Origin: Candidatus Brocadiaceae bacterium | GTDB lineage: Bacteria > Planctomycetota > Brocadiia > Brocadiales > Brocadiaceae | Direction of reading: 5' to 3' | DNA length: 26,809 nucleotides | Assembly (NCBI GenBank): GCA_024653795.1 | Contig: JANLHY010000044.1 | Location: 1 to 26,809, forward strand | Shown: positions 1-7,905 of the stretch, one piece after another | Layout: each line of letters opens with the position of its first letter | Numbering within the stretch: the stretch's first letter is position 1 | Made by a program: the position numbers and the translations under genes | Notes under the pieces: model-generated | Databases searched by the model: none | What the model saw: only the letters and a program-made list of their open reading frames with translations | What the model was told of the DNA's origin: nothing

Positions 1-1161
1 AGAGAGATCGCCGTAGTACACAATTAAATCAGGTGGTATGCCATTGCATTCCGTGTAAATATCCTCGGGTTTAAAGACTTTTGTATGAATATTCCTGCCA
101 TTCTCATCCCGTAAATCTTCCAACTTTCTTATCAATTCATTCCGAAAATGCTCATAGTGCTGCGGTGCAATAATTCCCCTGGGTTCCCGACCTTTTACAT
201 TCATAAAAATCCGGCCGTAATATCCGCCTTCACCCCAGACCATCGTATTTTCCCAGTCGACAATGAGTTTATTGAATGGCGTTGTCTCTTCTGGATATTG
301 TACCAGCTTCAGATAACCATTTTGAATAAGCCACTCATTAATGCAGATACCGCCGACCATCCTTTTAGCCCCGTGATCGGATACGACAAGAATCAAGGTA
401 TCATCAGATAATAGTTTCAATGTCTCACCAATTTCATCATCAAGGTATTTGTAATAATTCAGAATGGCATCCCGATATTGAGAACCAGAGATATACTTAG
501 GATGTTCCTCGTCATAATATTTCCAGAACGCATGGTGAATCCTGTCGGTACCCATTTCTACAACCATAAAGAAATCCCATTCTTTGGAACGGATAAAATG
601 TCGGGTTAGCCTGAATCGTTTCCCCGTCATATCATAGATGGTTTTTAAAATAGGATCTTTATTATCACTCCGGAACTCCTCAACATCCAGGATATAACCA
701 TTTGAAACAGACTCCACCTCGGTTTTCAACTCGTGTGGATACGTATAATCACACCTCGTATCGGGCGTCATAAAGCATGTTACCATACACCCATTGACAG
801 GTTTGGGTGGATATGTCATGGGTACGCCAAGTACTACAACTTTCTTCCCCCTTTTTGACAGAATATCCCAGACTCTATCCAGATGGATGGTATTCGAATT
901 CGCGAATGACAATCCCTCGTAATCGTAACTCGATCGGTTTCTAAACCCGTATAATCCCAACCTGCCGGGATTGGCGCTGGTCATCATCGATACCCACGCA
1001 GGGCAGGTAATAGCCGGGATGGTACTCTTCATCGCACCATAAATACTATTGGAAATAAGGCGTTTTATATTAGGTAGCTGGTCTAACCATCTATCAAATA
1101 AGAGTTCGGGCGGTATCGAGTCCAGACCCAATACGAATACCTTTTTCTTATTAATAACCAT
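1..1161 (-). CDS. Type I phosphodiesterase / nucleotide pyrophosphatase (alkaline phosphatase superfamily), C-terminus cut by window edge
   Basis: The reading frame opens with ATG at 1161 and runs off the left edge with 387 residues visible. The N-terminus KKKVFVLGLDSIPPEL carries the first metal-binding Asp of the alkaline phosphatase superfamily. A stretch TIPAITCPAWVSMMTSANPG resembles the nucleophile region of nucleotide pyrophosphatase/phosphodiesterases, and VVSDHG further on is the second metal site. There is no signal peptide, so a cytoplasmic enzyme is likely. Proteins of this type hydrolyse phosphodiester or phosphonate-type substrates; the exact substrate cannot be read from the sequence. 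It points towards the left edge, away from the tRNA gene, and appears to be the first gene of its own unit. Confidence 0.85.
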   Translation of the reverse strand, partial: MVINKKKVFVLGLDSIPPELLFDRWLDQLPNIKRLISNSIYGAMKSTIPAITCPAWVSMMTSANPGRLGLYGFRNRSSYDYEGLSFANSNTIHLDRVWDILSKRGKKVVVLGVPMTYPPKPVNGCMVTCFMTPDTRCDYTYPHELKTEVESVSNGYILDVEEFRSDNKDPILKTIYDMTGKRFRLTRHFIRSKEWDFFMVVEMGTDRIHHAFWKYYDEEHPKYISGSQYRDAILNYYKYLDDEIGETLKLLSDDTLILVVSDHGAKRMVGGICINEWLIQNGYLKLVQYPEETTPFNKLIVDWENTMVWGEGGYYGRIFMNVKGREPRGIIAPQHYEHFRNELIRKLEDLRDENGRNIHTKVFKPEDIYTECNGIPPDLIVYYGDLS

Positions 1162-1286
1162 AATTATTCTACAAATGAGGGTTACAAATCCGAATTGAAG
1201 AGAATTATTTTCCTGGAAATATATGCTGTTTTGATATGTTCTAAAAAATCAGGCGGGATATATCTTTGACTATGCCTTAATATAAG

Positions 1287-1359
1287 AGCCCGCGATCGGA
1301 GTCGAACCGACAACCTCATCATTACGAATGACGTGCTCCGCCAATTGAGCTACGCGGGC
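1287..1359 (-). tRNA. tRNA-Thr (anticodon CGU)
   Basis: The minus strand folds into a complete cloverleaf of 73 nt. The acceptor stem pairs GCCCGCG with CGCGGGC and the D-arm contains AGCTCAATTGGCGGAGC. The anticodon stem CGTCA/TGATG encloses the loop TTCGTAA, which places CGT at positions 34-36, and the T-arm contains GGTTCGACTCC. The anticodon reads ACG codons, i.e. threonine. The 3' CCA is not encoded, since the genomic sequence continues CTT, so it must be added enzymatically. Confidence 0.95.
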
Positions 1360-1429
1360 AATAACTTAAACAGTGAGATTATACTAAAATTTTTGGTATT
1401 TACAATAATTAATTTACACAAGAATACCC

Positions 1430-1770
1430 CTCACCCAGACCCTCTCCCACAAGGGGCGAGGGAACTTTCCCTCCCTTGATGCTTATCGTTACCCACATCT
1501 TAGCCCATGAGGGCTATTGATAGTAGGCAGGTAAGTTATTGCCTGCAAGGAAGGTGGAGAGAAAATAGTCCCATAAGGACGGTTGGCATAAGCCTGTCTT
1601 TAACAGATGTCGTCCATAATCTTAATAGATTCAGCCGTCCCTCTGGGACTTGATTTCCTTTTCATTCTCCAACAGGCAATAAATTGCCTGCCTATTATCG
1701 TCATCCCCTAACGGGGCTAAAAGATGTGGGTAATGATAAGCCCTTGATGGGAGGGATTAAGGGAGGGTGA
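1430..1770. repeat. Long nested foldback (inverted-repeat) element
   Basis: This gene-free stretch between the tRNA and kdsA is almost entirely palindromic. The arm at 1482-1506 (CTTATCGTTACCCACATCTT followed by AGCCC) is matched in inverse orientation by 1714-1740. Nested inside, the 'TAGGCAGG...ATTGCCTG' block at 1523-1544 is mirrored at 1672-1694. The outer parts (runs of CCCTC / GAGGG) are also mirrored. There is no open frame of interest inside. It looks like a non-autonomous mobile or REP-type element; no convincing target duplication was seen. Confidence 0.7.
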
Positions 1771-1777
1771 CATATTT

Positions 1778-2617
1778 TTAAGTATCTGTTGTTACCACTC
1801 TGTGTATCTCTAATACCTGTTCAATCAAGTTCGGCAGGGCTTCTATTGTAAGCATTGTTGCAGCATCTGAAAGCGCCTGTTCAGGGTTTTCGTGTACTTC
1901 CAGGAACAGCCCATCGCATCCTGTAGCAACAGCGGCTCTGGCGAGCGGTATAACCATGTTTCGTTCTCCTCCAGAAACATTTCCCTGACCGCCTGGCAAT
2001 TGAACACTGTGTGTAGCATCATAAATCACTGGATAGCCTAATTCACGCATTATGACTAACGACCGCATATCGCTGACCAGATTATTATAACCGAAGCACG
2101 TACCTCGTTCGGTTAATAGAATCTGTTCATTCCCCGTACTTCGCATTTTTTCGACAACCGACTTCATATCCCAGGGCGCCAAAAATTGCCCTTTTTTGAT
2201 ATTAATTGGTTTGCCCGTCTTTGCCGCAGCCAGAATTAAATCAGTTTGACGACAGAGAAAGGCAGGTATCTGGATAATATCAAGCGTTTCTGATACGATT
2301 GATATTTCTTCTACACAATGGACATCGGAAAGTATCGATAATTCCAACCGTTTTTTTATATCGGCTAAAATCTTTATCCCTTCCTTAACGCCTGGACCTC
2401 TATACGAGCTGACAGATGTCCGATTTGCCTTATCATACGATGCCTTAAAAATAAAGGGCAGCTTCTTTGACTGAAAAATGGTCTTTAATTTATCCGCCAG
2501 TTTCAAACAGCTTTCATGGCTCTCTATGACGCACGGGCCTGCAATGAAGACCAACGGCTGTCTCTGACCAATAGCCAGATTTCTTATGTTTATAATTTTA
2601 GCCTTTTGACTGAGCAT
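1778..2617 (-). CDS. kdsA: 3-deoxy-8-phosphooctulonate synthase (Kdo-8-phosphate synthase)
   Basis: The 279-residue product has the length and motifs of KdsA, which condenses phosphoenolpyruvate and arabinose-5-phosphate to Kdo-8-phosphate in the cytoplasm for lipid A/inner-core LPS synthesis. Recognisable family segments are FIAGPCVIES (near residue 25), FKASYDKANRTS, SYRGPG, SDVHC, IPAFLCRQTDL, NIKKGQFLAPWDM, TERGTCFGYNNLVSDMR, YDATHSVQLPGG and the C-terminal LFLEVHENPEQALSD. It is a monocistronic-looking gene; the upstream 400 bases hold no other gene on this strand. Its presence argues for an LPS-bearing, Gram-negative cell envelope. No clear ribosome-binding site precedes the ATG. Confidence 0.97.
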   Translation of the reverse strand: MLSQKAKIINIRNLAIGQRQPLVFIAGPCVIESHESCLKLADKLKTIFQSKKLPFIFKASYDKANRTSVSSYRGPGVKEGIKILADIKKRLELSILSDVHCVEEISIVSETLDIIQIPAFLCRQTDLILAAAKTGKPINIKKGQFLAPWDMKSVVEKMRSTGNEQILLTERGTCFGYNNLVSDMRSLVIMRELGYPVIYDATHSVQLPGGQGNVSGGERNMVIPLARAAVATGCDGLFLEVHENPEQALSDAATMLTIEALPNLIEQVLEIHRVVTTDT

Positions 2618-3033
2618 AAATATACAAGCGTCTGCAAAAAATACGAAGACATGGCAAAATACGATAACGTAATATAAATAACAAATTGAGAAGTGTCAAT
2701 ATAATATAAATATACTAAAAATGGGTTGCTACCTCTTTGTTCTAAATGTAAAATAGTTCCCTATATATTCGCATGTATTCATTTATCATTAAGAAACGTG
2801 ATGGTTAGGAATTGATTTTCTATCTTACGTTGAAAGATGAATACTATGAATCCCTGATTCCGAGCAAAAATGAAGGGAAGGCAAGTAAATAATTGCTTAT
2901 TTTTACTGACGTTAAGGGGGTGTAATAGAATAACATTAGCATCTTGCCTAGTATTTTCATTGATATAGCTTGAAATATAGGTTAATTATGTAACACTTAT
3001 ATTATTACACCCCCTAAATATGAGGTGACATAC
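2618..3033. other. Intergenic region with a 13-bp inverted repeat around a short AT-rich spacer
   Basis: There is no credible gene here. AGGGGGTGTAATA at 2915-2927 is repeated in perfect inverse orientation at 3003-3015, with weaker matching for another ten or so bases inward, enclosing about 75 AT-rich bases. The right arm lies immediately before the ribosome-binding site of the exported-protein gene. The whole (about 2912-3017) could be a tiny MITE or a transcript-level hairpin in the 5' leader; the sequence alone does not decide between them. Confidence 0.5.
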
Positions 3034-3399
3034 ATGAAGAACAAAATAGTTGTATTTGTATTTTTGTTGTGTGGAATATCTTCCACTGCATTTGGACAGT
3101 TTTATGATTACGATACCCCTGAGATTAGATTAAAATCTGGCTTACCGAGCGTATTTGTTGTAGAAAGTGTCCGGCAAATAACAGAGGGAGATCAGGAATC
3201 CGTATTAAATATCAGTGTGACAGTAAAGAAAGGAAAGATTGAGTCTGTCAGCAGAGACGGGGGATGTTGGGTCGTTACCGTAAGAACAAGCAGCAAAGAA
3301 GCTTCAACGTATTTAATAAAGGACAGTCAATTCAAGATTGTAGGAGAAGAATCGAAAAAAGTCATTGTTAATGCCATTCATTGGAAAGACGGAAACTAA
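3034..3399 (+). CDS. Small exported protein of unknown function
   Basis: I chose the ATG at 3034 because GAGGTGA lies five bases upstream; a GTG nine bases earlier would overlap that site. The 121-residue product begins MKNKIVVFVFLLCGISSTAFG|QF, a standard Sec signal peptide with a basic start, a hydrophobic core and an AFG-Q cleavage site. The mature part of about 100 residues is a beta-rich, charged domain (VFVVESVRQ..., ISVTVKKGKIESV, CWVVTVRT) that I do not recognise. It ends six bases before cobM and so may be co-transcribed with it, though a functional link is not evident. Confidence 0.7.
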   Translation: MKNKIVVFVFLLCGISSTAFGQFYDYDTPEIRLKSGLPSVFVVESVRQITEGDQESVLNISVTVKKGKIESVSRDGGCWVVTVRTSSKEASTYLIKDSQFKIVGEESKKVIVNAIHWKDGN

Positions 3400-3405
3400 A
3401 GACAT

Positions 3406-4158
3406 ATGAAGGTATATTTTATAGGCGCAGGTCCAGGAGACCCTGAGTTAATAACGATTAAGGGATTTAAGGCTATCCAACGCTCCGGGTATTGCATTTA
3501 TGCTGGTTCTTTAGTAAATAAAGAATTACTCAACGCCCTTCCATCTCACGCAAAGATATATGATTCTTCTGATATGCGCCTGGAAGAAATGGTGGTTGTT
3601 TTTAAAGAAGCCTTTGGGCAAAATGCTGACGTTGCAAGGATACACTCAGGAGACCCCTCAATTTACGGCGCAATGCAAGAGCAGATGCATGCCCTGGACG
3701 AACTAGGAATTCCTTATGAGGTTATTCCCGGAGTCAGTTCCTTTGTTGGCGCCGCAGCGGTTTTAAGACAAGAACTAACTCTTCCCGGAACGACACAAAC
3801 CATTGTGATTACTCGCATGGAAGGGAAAACCCCCATCCCTGAGGAGGAACACCTTGACAAACTGGCAACCACTACTCCCACGATGTGTATTTTCCTGAGT
3901 ATCGACAAAATCGATGAGGTTGTGAAAATACTCATTCCCCATTATGGTAAAGACTGCCCCGTGGCCGTAGTATATAAGGCAACCTGGCCTGACCAGAAGA
4001 TTGTATGCAGTAAACTCATTGATATTGCTGAAAAGGTTAAACAGGAATCGATTAAAAAGTCAGCGCTCATCATTGTCGGATGGGTATTTGAAAAGAAATT
4101 TCAAAGATCTGTATTGTATACTCAGAATTGGGAAAAAAGTCAGACATCCCCGGTATAG
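3406..4158 (+). CDS. cobM: Precorrin-4 / cobalt-precorrin-4 C11-methyltransferase
   Basis: This 250-residue uroporphyrin-III-type tetrapyrrole methylase transfers a methyl group from SAM to C-11 of (cobalt-)precorrin-4 in corrin-ring synthesis. The N-terminal glycine loop VYFIGAGPGDPELITIKG, the YAGSLV segment, the HSGDPSIYGA motif, the IPGVSSFVGAAA block and TRMEGKTPIPEEE are all characteristic of the CobM/CbiF branch. It starts six bases after the small exported-protein gene. No other cobalamin gene is in the window. After the TAG stop, the same frame stays open for 47 codons of protein-like sequence (see findings). Confidence 0.95.
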   Translation: MKVYFIGAGPGDPELITIKGFKAIQRSGYCIYAGSLVNKELLNALPSHAKIYDSSDMRLEEMVVVFKEAFGQNADVARIHSGDPSIYGAMQEQMHALDELGIPYEVIPGVSSFVGAAAVLRQELTLPGTTQTIVITRMEGKTPIPEEEHLDKLATTTPTMCIFLSIDKIDEVVKILIPHYGKDCPVAVVYKATWPDQKIVCSKLIDIAEKVKQESIKKSALIIVGWVFEKKFQRSVLYTQNWEKSQTSPV

Positions 4159-4361
4159 TCGGTTGTTTCTGATTATGAAAATACGCATTTGAATATTCAG
4201 GAACTCTTGCAGAACAATTTTGAGAAAAAAATATTTATTGAAAAATTCCAGAAAATACTTGATTCAGAAAGTCAATTAAGGTATTCTAAACCAAGAAAAT
4301 AGTATGTTTGGTATATCGTTCTTATATCACGTAAACCATTTTTTTGAAAGGGGGATGTTGG

Positions 4362-4637
4362 ATGAATAAGCAGGAATTAGTTGAAGTTGTAGCAAAAGAA
4401 TGCGAGGTATCAAAGGCTTGCGGGGAAAAAGCGGTAAATGCCATTTTAGACGGTATAAAGAATGGCGTTAAAAAGACTAAGGAAGTCCGCTTGATTGGAT
4501 TTGGCACTTTTTCAGTAAGAGCCAGAAAAGCACGGAAGGGGCGTAATCCGCAGACAGGGGCTGTGATTAACATCAAGGCCAGCAAAACGGTAAAATTTAC
4601 ACCTGGACAAGATTTCAAGAACGCTGTAAACAAATAA
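4362..4637 (+). CDS. HU/IHF-family DNA-binding protein
   Basis: The ATG at 4362 is preceded by AAAGGGGG seven bases upstream, which settles the start over a TTG further upstream. The 91-residue protein has the usual HU length and layout: an N-terminal helical dimerisation part (MNKQELVEVVAKECEVSK), then GFGTFSVRARKARKGRNPQTGAVINIKASKTVKFTPG, in which the beta arm with RNPQTG and the conserved F-x-PG end are plain. HU proteins bend and compact DNA. It is a single-gene unit closed by a strong palindromic terminator. Confidence 0.95.
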   Translation: MNKQELVEVVAKECEVSKACGEKAVNAILDGIKNGVKKTKEVRLIGFGTFSVRARKARKGRNPQTGAVINIKASKTVKFTPGQDFKNAVNK

Positions 4638-4660
4638 ACAGTTCACGTTGAATATGCAAC

Positions 4661-4690
4661 AAAAAAGCAGGCTTTAAAGCCTGCTTTTTT
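4661..4690. terminator. Bidirectional intrinsic terminator between the HU gene and typA
   Basis: A perfect 30-base palindrome consists of AAAAAAGCAGGCTTT and its exact reverse complement. On both strands the GC-rich hairpin is followed by a run of six Ts, so it can end transcription of the convergent HU gene and typA. Confidence 0.9.
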
Positions 4691-4725
4691 GTTTGTGTTT
4701 CGTTTCTTTCAGTAACATTCACCCA

Positions 4726-6588
4726 TTACGTCTTTTCCGAGGATGTCTCCACAGGTTCCAGTGTTTGTTGTCTACGAGTAACTCTACGTTCGTTTTCAGT
4801 AAGAAGCTTCTTCCTCAACCGAAAGGTTTTTGGTGTAATCTCTACTAATTCGTCATCTTCAATATACTCAAGGGCTATTTCAAGTGAAAATTCTCTGGGT
4901 GGAGGAAGTTTGATTCCTTTATCCGCAGTAGCACAGCGAATATTGGTTGCCTTTTTTGCCCTGATGACATTTACCGAAATATCGTTCTGTTCACAGTGTT
5001 CACCAACTATCATCCCCTCGTACACACGATCTCCTGGTTTTACAAACATTATACCTCTGTCCAGTAATCCATCCAGGGCATAAGCGGTTATCTCGCCTAA
5101 GGTCATAGAAATCAATACCCCCTGTATACGATGGGCAATATCACCTTTGTAATGCTCATAGGCATAAAAATTATGATACATCACTGCCTCTCCACGTGTA
5201 GCACTTAAGAGGCGGTTTCTCAGTCCAATCAAACCCCGGGAAGGTACTTTATACTCAAAATGTGTAATATTTTTGTCGGTATCCATGCTGAGCATTTCTC
5301 CCTTCCGCGAACCTAACATGGAGATCACCTGACCTTCATATTCTTTGGGCACATCGATCACAACATACTCTATAGGTTCTGCTTTTTCGCCTTCCAATTC
5401 CTTAAAAATAACCTTGGGTTTCGAAACCTGTAGTTCGTATCCCTCCCTCCGCATATTTTCAATTAACACGGACAGGTGTAAAAGCCCACGCCCGGAAACA
5501 CGAATGGCATCCGGCGTTTCTGTATCTTCTACCTTGAGGGCTACGTTTGCTCGCAGTTCTCTGTAAAGTCTTTCTCTCAAATTTCGGCTGGTAACGTATT
5601 TACCATCCTGACCACAGAAAGGAGAATTATTAACTGAAAATATCATCGAAAGCGTAGGCTCATCAATACTAATTTTTGTCATTGCTTGTGGATTATCGAC
5701 AGAGGCAATTGTGTCGCTGATGTCAATGTTCTCTATCCCAGTTAATGCAATAATATCTCCAGCCTTGGCTGATTTTACCGGCTCTTTTCCTAACCCTGTA
5801 AAAGTAAATAATTCAGTTATCCTATGCGTCGTATGATTGCTGTTTTTGTCGATTCTCGTAACTTGCTGGCCTGCGTTGATACTTCCCATAAAAATTTTCC
5901 CTATTCCAATTCGGCCAACATAATCATTATAATCCAGCGAGGTTATCTGCATCTGCAAAGGCGCACCGGGATCACCACTAGGCTTAGGAACGTAATGCAA
6001 AATTGCATCGAGTAGCGGTATAATATCTTTATTGTCATCTTCTAAGGATAATTTTGCGTAACCTTCCCGACCACTGGCATAAATCACCGTAAAATCCAAT
6101 TGCTCGTCGGTTGCATTGAGTTCAACAAAGAGATCAAATACCTCATCCAGCACATCCATACAACGGGCCTCAGGTCTGTCAATCTTATTGATTACCACAA
6201 GTGGTCTCAAATTATAACCCAATGCCTTACGGAGTACAAACCTCGTCTGAGGCATCGTCCCTTCGGCTGCATCCACCAGCAATAATACACCATCAGCCAT
6301 CTTGAGAACGCGCTCCACTTCTCCTCCAAAATCAGCATGTCCTGGTGTGTCAATAATGTTAATCTTTACACCTTTATAGCTAATGGCAGTATTCTTAGCC
6401 AGGATAGTAATCCCTCGTTCGCGTTCCAAATCGTTGGAGTCCATAATCCTTTCTACATTTTGAATCTGCTGGTTAGACCGGAATGTGCCGCTCTGCTTGA
6501 GCATTTGATCTACAAGGGTAGTTTTGCCGTGGTCAACATGGGCAATAATTGCCACATTACGGACGTCATTTCTTACTATTTGTGTCAT
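4726..6588 (-). CDS. typA: Ribosome-associated translational GTPase TypA/BipA
   Basis: This 620-residue protein is a full-length member of the TypA/BipA family, a ribosome-binding GTPase related to EF-G and involved in ribosome assembly and stress adaptation. The G1 motif AHVDHGKTT is at residues 16-24, the G2 region at ERERGITI, G3 DTPGH at about 80-84 and G4 NKID at about 134-137. After the beta-barrel domain come the EF-G-like domains, including the family-typical GLIGLRNRLLSATRGEA and the C-terminal SLEIALEYIEDDELVEITPKTFRLRKK. AAGGAG lies upstream of the ATG. It converges on the HU gene and is separated from it by the shared terminator. Confidence 0.97.
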   Translation of the reverse strand: MTQIVRNDVRNVAIIAHVDHGKTTLVDQMLKQSGTFRSNQQIQNVERIMDSNDLERERGITILAKNTAISYKGVKINIIDTPGHADFGGEVERVLKMADGVLLLVDAAEGTMPQTRFVLRKALGYNLRPLVVINKIDRPEARCMDVLDEVFDLFVELNATDEQLDFTVIYASGREGYAKLSLEDDNKDIIPLLDAILHYVPKPSGDPGAPLQMQITSLDYNDYVGRIGIGKIFMGSINAGQQVTRIDKNSNHTTHRITELFTFTGLGKEPVKSAKAGDIIALTGIENIDISDTIASVDNPQAMTKISIDEPTLSMIFSVNNSPFCGQDGKYVTSRNLRERLYRELRANVALKVEDTETPDAIRVSGRGLLHLSVLIENMRREGYELQVSKPKVIFKELEGEKAEPIEYVVIDVPKEYEGQVISMLGSRKGEMLSMDTDKNITHFEYKVPSRGLIGLRNRLLSATRGEAVMYHNFYAYEHYKGDIAHRIQGVLISMTLGEITAYALDGLLDRGIMFVKPGDRVYEGMIVGEHCEQNDISVNVIRAKKATNIRCATADKGIKLPPPREFSLEIALEYIEDDELVEITPKTFRLRKKLLTENERRVTRRQQTLEPVETSSEKT

Positions 6589-6654
6589 ATTACTCCTTAA
6601 ACTAAATATCTTTCTCTGTGATATTCTATGTTTTTCACGTGGTAAAATAAACTA

Positions 6655-6688
6655 AATAAAAAAGCCGCAACGAAAAATCGTAGCGGCT
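6655..6688 (-). terminator. Intrinsic terminator on the minus strand, upstream of typA
   Basis: Reading the minus strand, AGCCGC-T-ACGA, a short loop, TCGT-T-GCGGCT forms a hairpin followed directly by six Ts. It faces typA and lies about 70 bases before its start, with no obvious gene upstream that it could terminate. It may end an unrecognised short transcript or act as a leader attenuator of typA. Confidence 0.6.
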
Positions 6689-6887
6689 CTATAATTACAA
6701 TAAATATATTCATTTTAGTTATTCATCAAGCCTTGCAACTACGCCAAGTACATTTAGTTGATAATCAATTTTACATTTTACAAACAAATCCTTTATTGTC
6801 AATAAAAATGATATTTATAAATATTTAAGTTTTCCTCCTTTACGTCCGACATTCTCATCTTAAACCATTTTAGCATCCAGGAAGTAT
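6689..6887. other. Intergenic stretch without a recognised gene
   Basis: On the minus strand there are only very short frames. One of about 25 codons reads ...KIDYQLNVLGVVARLDE and ends just before the terminator at 6655-6688; another, starting near 6880, follows no ribosome-binding site. An AAAGGAGG sequence is present at about 6831-6838 (minus) but has no standard start codon at the right distance. A broken or very small gene is possible but not demonstrated. Confidence 0.35.
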
Positions 6888-7021
6888 CTTTTATCGTAAC
6901 AGTTCAGCCCCTCCCTTTGAACTCAGTGGAGGAACCCACCCCTAGCCCCTCCCAAGAGGGGAATACAAAAAGTCCCCTCTTGGGAGGGGATTTAGGGGTG
7001 GGTGAACTGTTACCTTTTATC
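6888..7021. mobile_element. 118-bp MITE with 11-bp terminal inverted repeats and 8-bp target duplication
   Basis: The ends GTAACAGTTCA (6896-6906) and TGAACTGTTAC (7003-7013) are perfect inverted repeats. They are flanked on both sides by the same eight bases, CTTTTATC (6888-6895 and 7014-7021). The interior is a near-perfect foldback built on CCCACCCCTA...CCCCTCCCAAGAGGGG. A GTAA terminus with an 8-bp duplication matches the habit of IS66-family elements, so mobilisation in trans by such a transposase is likely. It sits 44 bases before the activator gene. Confidence 0.88.
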
Positions 7022-7057
7022 TTGCCTAGAATGCCATTAACGGTTAATATCAAGTGA

Positions 7058-7855
7058 ATGAAAATCGTCGCAGGTGTCGATATAGGTTCAACTACCACCA
7101 AGGCTGTAATAATGCGTGGACACACAATCCTCGGATCAAAAATATCATCCACAGGCGCTAACTGCAAGAAGACAGTAAAACTATTGTTCGATGAGATGCT
7201 GGAAGACCTTGATCTGAAAGAGGACGAAATCCAGTACACGGTAACTACTGGATATGGCCGCCGGATGGTACCCGCCAACGAAATTGTCACAGAAATTACG
7301 GCAAATGCCAGGGCCGCCAAATGGCTCATGAACGGAAAGGTACATATCAGAACCCTTATTAATATTGGCGGTCAGGACTGCAAGGTAATCGCCCTGGATA
7401 ACAATGGTATTATGGTAGATTTTGCCATGAACGACAAATGTGCTGCCGGGACAGGACGTTTCCTGGAGGTCATGAGCCGTGTCCTAGAGGTAGAACTGGA
7501 TGAGCTAGGAATATTATCAGAGAAGGCAGAAGACATACCACAGATAAATAGCCTATGCACAGTCTTCGGTGAATCTGAAGTTATATCACTATTGTCCCAG
7601 GGAAGACGTGTTGAGGACATTATTGCAGGCATTCACAAATCCATTGCCAAGCGTGTAGTATCCATGGTCAAAAAAATCGGTGTTAAAGAAGCCATTTTCT
7701 TTGACGGAGGCCCTGCCTTTAATCAAGGATTGAAAAAGGCATTGGAACAAGAATTAGGTGTAGATTTACACGTTCCACCCGATCCACAAATTACCACAGC
7801 CCTGGGTGCGGCTATTATTGCCCATGAGCATTCCACCAAAAAACATAAAAATTAA
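7058..7855 (+). CDS. 2-hydroxyacyl-CoA dehydratase activator / BadF-BcrD type [4Fe-4S] ATPase
   Basis: The 265-residue protein is an ASKHA-fold ATPase of the HgdC/BcrD family. The phosphate-1 loop is GVDIGSTTTKAV, the central motif INIGGQDCK, and the cluster-binding cysteines are in NDKCAAGTGRFLEVM and SLCTVFGESEV. The adenosine motif is FDGGPAFN and the C-terminal helix LGAAIIA. Such homodimeric proteins hydrolyse ATP to drive a low-potential electron into a 2-hydroxyacyl-CoA dehydratase or aryl-CoA reductase; the partner enzyme is not in this window. The start lacks a strong ribosome-binding site and a MITE occupies its upstream region. The lasso cluster follows convergently, which may mark the left junction of the acquired segment. 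Confidence 0.92.
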   Translation: MKIVAGVDIGSTTTKAVIMRGHTILGSKISSTGANCKKTVKLLFDEMLEDLDLKEDEIQYTVTTGYGRRMVPANEIVTEITANARAAKWLMNGKVHIRTLINIGGQDCKVIALDNNGIMVDFAMNDKCAAGTGRFLEVMSRVLEVELDELGILSEKAEDIPQINSLCTVFGESEVISLLSQGRRVEDIIAGIHKSIAKRVVSMVKKIGVKEAIFFDGGPAFNQGLKKALEQELGVDLHVPPDPQITTALGAAIIAHEHSTKKHKN

Positions 7856-7905
7856 CAATTGTCAACACAGCAGAAGATTTGGATAATCACAAAGAATACA
7901 GAAAG

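Noticed and set aside
2640..3020. Cobalamin riboswitch ahead of the cobM unit
   Set aside because: I found no B12-box-like sequence; only the simple 13-bp inverted repeat is present.
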